NCBI GenBank assembly: GCA_964551305.1
Contig: CAZKBT010000061.1
Coordinates: 1-19,152 of the forward strand
Origin: JBAZDC01 sp041654595
GTDB taxonomy: Bacteria > Pseudomonadota > Gammaproteobacteria > Burkholderiales > Burkholderiaceae_B
Length of the DNA: 19,152 nt
Direction of reading: 5' to 3'
The notes beneath the pieces are model-generated. The model did not search any database, was not told the origin of the DNA, and was given only the letters and a program-made list of their open reading frames with translations. Every line of letters starts with the position of its first letter. The stretch's first letter is position 1. This document shows positions 15,478 through 19,152 of this stretch, piece by piece. A program made the translations under genes and the position numbers.

Positions 15478-16377
15478 ATGAAATCCATGACTTCCCATTC
15501 CAAGGCCTGGCTGCAAGGCTTCATCGGCGTATTGATATTCAGCGCGACCCTGCCCGCGACCCGCGTCGCGCTGCAATCTTTGGACCCCTTGTTCCTGACC
15601 TGGGCTCGGGCCGCCATCGCCGGCGCGCTGGCCATCGCCGCATTGATCGTCTTCAAGGCCAAGCTGCCGGAAAAACGGGATATCGCGCCTTTGACGGCGG
15701 TCATCGCCGGCACGGTGGTCGGCTTTCCTTTGTTTACCTCGCTGGCGCTGCAGCACATCAGCTCGGCCCGCGCGCTGGTCTTCGTCGGCATGCTGCCGAT
15801 GATGACGGCATTGTTCGGCGTGATGCGCGGCGGCGAGCGTCCGGGCAAGAGTTTTTGGCTCTTTTCCGCCACCGGCTGCGCGCTGGTCGTGGGGTACGCC
15901 CTGTCCCAACACCAGGCGCGCTCCGCGATCGGAGAATGGCTGATGCTTTGCGCGATCGTGATCTGCGGCCTGGGATATGCCGAAGGCGCGCGCCTGACGC
16001 GCCGCCTGGGAGGCTGGCAGACCATATCCTGGGCTCTGGCCGTCTGCTGGCCGCTATCGGCGTCGCTGGCCTGGTGGCATCGTCCCGACGCCTGGTCGGA
16101 CGTCACCGCCGGCGCGTGGACGGGCCTGGCCTACGTGTCCGTCTTTTCCATGCTGGTAGGCTTCGTATTCTGGTATCGGGGGTTGGCGCAGGGCGGGATC
16201 GCGCTGGTCGGTCAATTGCAATTGCTGCAGCCGTTCATGGGAATGGCGCTGGCGTCTTTGCTATTGGGCGAAACCGTCACCTTGTCCATGGTGCTCGTCG
16301 CCCTGGGGGTTGTCATCTGCGTAGCCGGCGCGAAATGGACGGCCGGCCCGCCCCGGATCGCGGCCATCGCCAAATGA
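15478..16377 (+). CDS. EamA/DMT-family permease
   Basis: Inner-membrane transporter of the drug/metabolite (10-TMS) superfamily. The 299-aa product contains two EamA repeats (about 10-140 and 150-290), with hydrophobic segments throughout and family features such as LFLTWARAAIAG, the LVFVGMLPMMTALFGV helix pair and QPFMGMALASLLLGE in the second repeat. Substrates in this family range from amino acids to drugs; none can be assigned. It is divergent from the MocR-type regulator, a common arrangement for amino-acid or metabolite exporters under MocR control. ATGs occur at 15478 and 15487; neither has a strong ribosome-binding site, so the exact start is open. A TTGTAT-17-TATGGA pair at 15410-15438 could be its promoter. 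Confidence 0.9.
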   Translation: MKSMTSHSKAWLQGFIGVLIFSATLPATRVALQSLDPLFLTWARAAIAGALAIAALIVFKAKLPEKRDIAPLTAVIAGTVVGFPLFTSLALQHISSARALVFVGMLPMMTALFGVMRGGERPGKSFWLFSATGCALVVGYALSQHQARSAIGEWLMLCAIVICGLGYAEGARLTRRLGGWQTISWALAVCWPLSASLAWWHRPDAWSDVTAGAWTGLAYVSVFSMLVGFVFWYRGLAQGGIALVGQLQLLQPFMGMALASLLLGETVTLSMVLVALGVVICVAGAKWTAGPPRIAAIAK

Positions 16378-16393
16378 CGAAACGCGCCTTCGC

Positions 16394-17011
16394 TCAATAG
16401 CCGACCGTGAATCGCCGACGGGAATACTTGGGCGTTTCCAGCTCGTCGGCCAAGGCGATCGCGTAGTCCTCCATTGAAATATGGCTGCGCCCTTCATCGT
16501 CGACCAGCAGATTATCCTCGGCCAAGCGGTACCGTCCGGTACGCTCGCCGGGCTCGAATTGCGCGGACGGCGAAATGAAGGTCCAATTCACGTCGTTTTC
16601 GGCACGCAAGGCATCCAAAAACGCCCTGCCCGCCAAGGCCTCGGGCTTATAGGCGTCGGGAAATTCCATGGTATCGATCAACTGCTTGCCTGGCGCCACT
16701 TCGAGGCTGCCCGCCCCGCCCACTGCAATCAAACGGGAAACGCCCGCCTGCTTCATGGCCGCCAGCAAAGTGGCGGCGTCCGTGCCGCCTACGAACCGCG
16801 TCGAGCTGACGACGACGTCATGCCCCTGCAAGACCGGCACCAGGCTTTCGGCCTTCGATGCATCCGCCCGCTTGACGACCAGGCCTTCCAGCTCGGGTGC
16901 CCGCTCCACGTTTCGCGCCACCCCGGTGACGCGATGACCCCGCTTGAGCAATTCCGCGGCAATGCGCGACCCGACTCGCCCCGTGACACCCAACACGACT
17001 ACTTTACTCAT
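16394..17011 (-). CDS. NAD(P)-binding oxidoreductase, atypical SDR (NmrA/YwnB-like)
   Basis: 205-aa Rossmann-fold protein beginning MSKVVVLGVTGRVGSRIAAELL with the GxxGxxG dinucleotide motif at residues 8-14. VARN at 31-34 would contact the NADP phosphate, and LIAVGGAGSL is the fourth strand. The usual SDR YxxxK catalytic pair is not obvious, as is common in the NAD(P)H-binding (PF13460) group, many of which sense or reduce small molecules. No signal peptide. The ATG at 17011 has a strong ribosome-binding site (GAGGTGG). It converges with the DMT gene (16-bp gap) and is divergent from the BenE-like gene, with which it might share regulation. Specific substrate unknown. Confidence 0.88.
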   Translation of the reverse strand: MSKVVVLGVTGRVGSRIAAELLKRGHRVTGVARNVERAPELEGLVVKRADASKAESLVPVLQGHDVVVSSTRFVGGTDAATLLAAMKQAGVSRLIAVGGAGSLEVAPGKQLIDTMEFPDAYKPEALAGRAFLDALRAENDVNWTFISPSAQFEPGERTGRYRLAEDNLLVDDEGRSHISMEDYAIALADELETPKYSRRRFTVGY

Positions 17012-17223
17012 GATCCACCTCGTTTTTTACAGACGGTCACCGCGTAGAATACTGCCTGCGACGGATAAATGTGATTCAAGACATTACAAATGCATCCGCG
17101 CCTTGAACGGCGCGATCGAGCCTCCCGATGGTAGGATGGCGCCCATACTTCATGCTAAACCACGCCTTGTGGAATTCCGGCGGACATACCGCCCGATCCG
17201 AGGCATTTTCGACAGGGTTCCCC

Positions 17224-18399
17224 GTGCGCAACTGGTTCAGGCTTTCCGCCATTTCAGCCGGATTCATCGCAGTATTGGTCGGATACACCAGCTCCGCCGC
17301 CATCGTATTCCAGGCCGCCAGCGCGGCCGGCGCGACCACCGCGCAACTCAATTCCTGGATGCGGGCGCTGGGCATAGGCATGGGCGTCACCTGCCTGGCC
17401 TATTCTCTGTATTACAAGCACCCCATCCTGACCGCCTGGTCGACACCCGGCGCGGCCCTGCTGGCCGTCAGCCTGGTCAACGTCGATATGCCCGACGCCA
17501 TCGGCATCTTCCTATTTTCATCCTTGCTTTTACTGATCAGCGGCGTAACCGGATGGTTCCACGCCATCACCCGCCGCGTACCCGCGACGATAGCCTCGGC
17601 CATGCTGGCCGGCATTCTCACGCGTTTCGGCCTCGATCTGTTCATCGCCATGCAGACGCAATGGGTCATGGTCGGACTCATGTTCGCGGGCCTGCTGCTA
17701 AGCCGCATCTGGATGCCGCGCTACGCCATCGCCATTACCTTGCTGATAGGCATACTGTATGCGCAAGCCAAGGGCATGCTCCATACGGAGCTGCTGGACT
17801 GGTCGCCCGCGCGCCCACTATGGGTCACGCCGTCCTTTTCACTGTCCGCGCTCATCGGCGTCGGCATACCGTTGTTCATCGTCAACATGACGTCGCAAAA
17901 CCTGCCCGGCCTGGCCGTGCTGCGCGCCAACGGCTACCAGACTCCCGTATCGCCCTTGATGGCGGGCAATGGCATCATCGGCATCCTGCTCGCGCCCTTC
18001 GGAGGCTATGCCTTCGGCGTGGCGGCGATCACGGCGGCGATCTGCATGAGCAAAGAAGCCGATCCAGACCCCGCCAAGCGCTACATCGCGTCGTCATGGG
18101 CCGGCTTGTTCTATCTGTTCGTCGGAGTTTTCGGCGCCACGGTAGTAGGCCTCTTTGCCGCGTTTCCCGCCGAACTGGTCGCGGCGATCGCCGGCCTGGC
18201 GCTACTGGGAACCATAGGCAACAGCCTGGCCGCCGCCGTGGCCGACGAGAAGGGGCGCGAAGCCGCCATCGTCACCTACCTGGCCACTGCCTCGGGCATG
18301 AGCTTCATGAGCGTGGGCAGCGCCTTCTGGGGCTTGCTGTTCGGCATCGCGATGCACTACCTGGCGCAATGGCTGCGAAACAGAAAAATCGCCGCCTGA
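17224..18399 (+). CDS. benE: Benzoate/H+ symporter, BenE family
   Basis: Inner-membrane permease. From the GTG at 17224 the product is 391 aa, within the usual family length (about 390-400), and has around 11-12 hydrophobic segments. BenE-typical stretches include LSAISAGFIAVLVGYTSS near the N-terminus, YKHPILTAWSTPGAALL, IVNMTSQNLPGLAVLRANGY and APFGGYAFGVAAITAAICM. The GTG is preceded by AGGG at a 6-base spacing and leads straight into the first membrane helix. The same frame is open from ATGs at 17128 and 17152, which would add a 24-32 residue hydrophilic leader with no evident ribosome-binding site; an automatic annotation may prefer 17128. No benzoate catabolic genes are nearby, so the substrate assignment rests on family alone. 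Confidence 0.88.
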   Translation: MRNWFRLSAISAGFIAVLVGYTSSAAIVFQAASAAGATTAQLNSWMRALGIGMGVTCLAYSLYYKHPILTAWSTPGAALLAVSLVNVDMPDAIGIFLFSSLLLLISGVTGWFHAITRRVPATIASAMLAGILTRFGLDLFIAMQTQWVMVGLMFAGLLLSRIWMPRYAIAITLLIGILYAQAKGMLHTELLDWSPARPLWVTPSFSLSALIGVGIPLFIVNMTSQNLPGLAVLRANGYQTPVSPLMAGNGIIGILLAPFGGYAFGVAAITAAICMSKEADPDPAKRYIASSWAGLFYLFVGVFGATVVGLFAAFPAELVAAIAGLALLGTIGNSLAAAVADEKGREAAIVTYLATASGMSFMSVGSAFWGLLFGIAMHYLAQWLRNRKIAA

Positions 18400-18424
18400 A
18401 AACGGCCCGGCCCACCACGGCGCG

Positions 18425-18838
18425 TCATCCGCCGCGCCGGGACAGCCACTGGCGCATCTTCGCGATCTCTTCTTCCTGGGCATCGATCACGGCCCGCGCC
18501 AGCTTGCGCACCTCGGGATCCTTGCCGTACTTGAGCGCCACACGCGCCATGTCGATGGCGCCTTGATGATGGGGAATCATGCCGCGCATGAAATCCACGT
18601 CGGCATCGCCCGTGAATTCGATCGCCATGTCCGCATGCATCTTGTCGTTGGCTTCCCGGTATGCCTGGATGACGGCATTATCCGACGGCGCCGTCGCCTC
18701 CGCCGAATGCGCACCCCGGTTGCGCCCGTCCTCTGAGGCATGGGCGGCGCCGTGCGCATGGGCGGATGGCTGCGCATGGCTGATCGAGCCTGCAGTGAAG
18801 AGTGTCGCGGCGGCCACAAGACAGAGACGTGGATTCAT
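18425..18838 (-). CDS. Secreted DUF305 domain protein
   Basis: 137-aa protein with a Sec signal peptide (MNPRLCLVAAATLFTAGSISHA, probable cleavage after SHA at residue 22), then a short His/Ala-rich segment (HAHGAAHASE) and a DUF305 four-helix domain from about residue 53. The diagnostic FMRGMIPHHQGAIDMAR is at 83-99, with Met67, His68, Met71 and the His90-His91 pair as candidate metal ligands; DUF305 is ferritin-like and often occurs near copper-handling genes. The ATG at 18838 has a CAGGAGAAG ribosome-binding site; the frame is open for 43 more codons upstream, but this crosses the rpoD terminator. It is convergent with the BenE-like gene (25-bp gap). The function of the family is not established. 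Confidence 0.92.
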   Translation of the reverse strand: MNPRLCLVAAATLFTAGSISHAQPSAHAHGAAHASEDGRNRGAHSAEATAPSDNAVIQAYREANDKMHADMAIEFTGDADVDFMRGMIPHHQGAIDMARVALKYGKDPEVRKLARAVIDAQEEEIAKMRQWLSRRGG

Positions 18839-18913
18839 CGTTGCTTCTCCTGAAGATTTCGACATTCCGATCCTAAACCTTACTATTGTCGGAAGGTCAA
18901 GTCCGCCAGGCGC

Positions 18914-18949
18914 AAAAAAACCTCCGCATTCACGACGAATGCGGAGGTT
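18914..18949 (-). terminator. rpoD: Intrinsic terminator of rpoD
   Basis: On the minus strand a perfect 13-bp stem (AACCTCCGCATTC with GAATGCGGAGGTT, 18919-18931 and 18937-18949) with a 5-base loop is followed by a run of seven U (18914-18920 on the plus strand are all A; two of them also close the stem). It lies 46 bases beyond the rpoD stop codon and upstream of the DUF305 start, so it separates the two transcripts. Confidence 0.93.
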
Positions 18950-18994
18950 CCCCATGTCTGATCGCACGCGCGGGCTTGCGCGGCGCAGCCTGAC

Positions 18995-19152
18995 TTACTG
19001 ATTTTCCAGGAAGCTCTTGAGCTTGTCGGCTCGGCTGGGATGGCGCAATTTGCGCAAGGCCTTGGCCTCGATCTGCCGGATGCGCTCGCGCGTCACGTCG
19101 AACTGCTTGCCGACTTCTTCGAGAGTCTGGTCGGTGCTCATTTCAATGCCGA
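18995..19152 (-). CDS. rpoD: RNA polymerase primary sigma factor RpoD (partial, C-terminal 51 residues)
   Basis: The last 51 codons and TAA stop of the housekeeping sigma factor; the 5' part lies beyond the right edge. The visible part is region 4.2, which recognises the -35 promoter element: TLEEVGKQFDVTRERIRQIE forms the helix-turn-helix, followed by AKALRKLRHPSRADKLKSFLE and the C-terminal NQ. The near-perfect agreement with proteobacterial RpoD, and the ending LRHPSR...LKSFLE, favour RpoD over RpoS or RpoH. An intrinsic terminator follows at 18914-18949. Confidence 0.97.
   Translation of the reverse strand, partial: GIEMSTDQTLEEVGKQFDVTRERIRQIEAKALRKLRHPSRADKLKSFLENQ

Noticed and set aside
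16944..18566. Long plus-strand open frame (540 codons) overlapping the BenE-like gene in another frame
   Set aside because: The product is dominated by Arg, His and Pro and lacks any domain, while the BenE frame has full membrane-protein character and family motifs. It is a shadow of GC-rich codon use.
1..19152. Mobile element, prophage, defence island or biosynthetic cluster
   Set aside because: No transposase, integrase, toxin-antitoxin, nuclease/helicase set, tRNA-associated direct repeats or compositional break was seen; nearly all genes are recognisable conserved families.

Overview
The window reads as a stretch of chromosome from a GC-rich betaproteobacterium of the order Burkholderiales, most likely family Alcaligenaceae (Bordetella/Achromobacter-like). 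This is inferred from the protein sequences (the surE-pcm pair with an N-terminally extended Pcm, the YbiT-type ABC-F protein, the RpoD C-terminus) and from codon use; no 16S rRNA or other formal marker is present. Coding density is very high, no gap between genes exceeds about 215 bases, and I see no insertion sequence, prophage, tRNA, rRNA or CRISPR array. It looks like vertically inherited core genome with a few accessory transporters.

Layout, left to right. (1) 1-1441, minus: surE followed by pcm (cut by the left edge), a stationary-phase/repair pair with overlapping ends. (2) 1550-2191, plus: plsY, phospholipid synthesis, divergent from surE. (3) 2239-3297, minus: tsaD for tRNA t6A synthesis, convergent with plsY. 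(4) 3376-4668, plus: an AzgA-type purine-base permease, divergent from tsaD across a 78-bp spacer holding a perfect inverted repeat. (5) 4796-5185, plus: a thioredoxin, preceded by an extended -10 promoter and, inside its predicted leader, a strong intrinsic terminator. (6) 5224-11601, minus: a co-directional run of nnr (NAD(P)HX repair), a HAD phosphatase-like gene, tadA (tRNA inosine), an LD-carboxypeptidase with an unusual histidine-rich N-terminus, a YbiT-type ABC-F ATPase and a YigZ/IMPACT protein. (7) 11688-13372, plus: an ABC exporter of YadG/YadH type, translationally coupled. (8) 13378-13860, minus: yajQ. (9) 13960-16377: a MocR-type regulator (minus) divergent from an EamA/DMT permease (plus), with a CTGTACT/AGTACAG operator-like palindrome at the regulator start. 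(10) 16394-17011, minus: an NAD(P)-binding oxidoreductase. (11) 17224-18399, plus: a BenE-family benzoate-type permease. (12) 18425-18838, minus: a secreted DUF305 protein. (13) 18995-19152, minus: the C-terminal end of rpoD, followed by its intrinsic terminator.

Most genes are housekeeping and function independently. Two functional themes recur: tRNA modification (tsaD, tadA) and damage repair or metabolite clean-up (pcm, surE, nnr). I did not find a convincing new multi-gene system. The features most worth a second look are the His-rich extension on the LD-carboxypeptidase, built on a tandem hexanucleotide repeat; the promoter-terminator arrangement ahead of the thioredoxin gene; and the palindromes in the tsaD/permease and mocR/DMT spacers.
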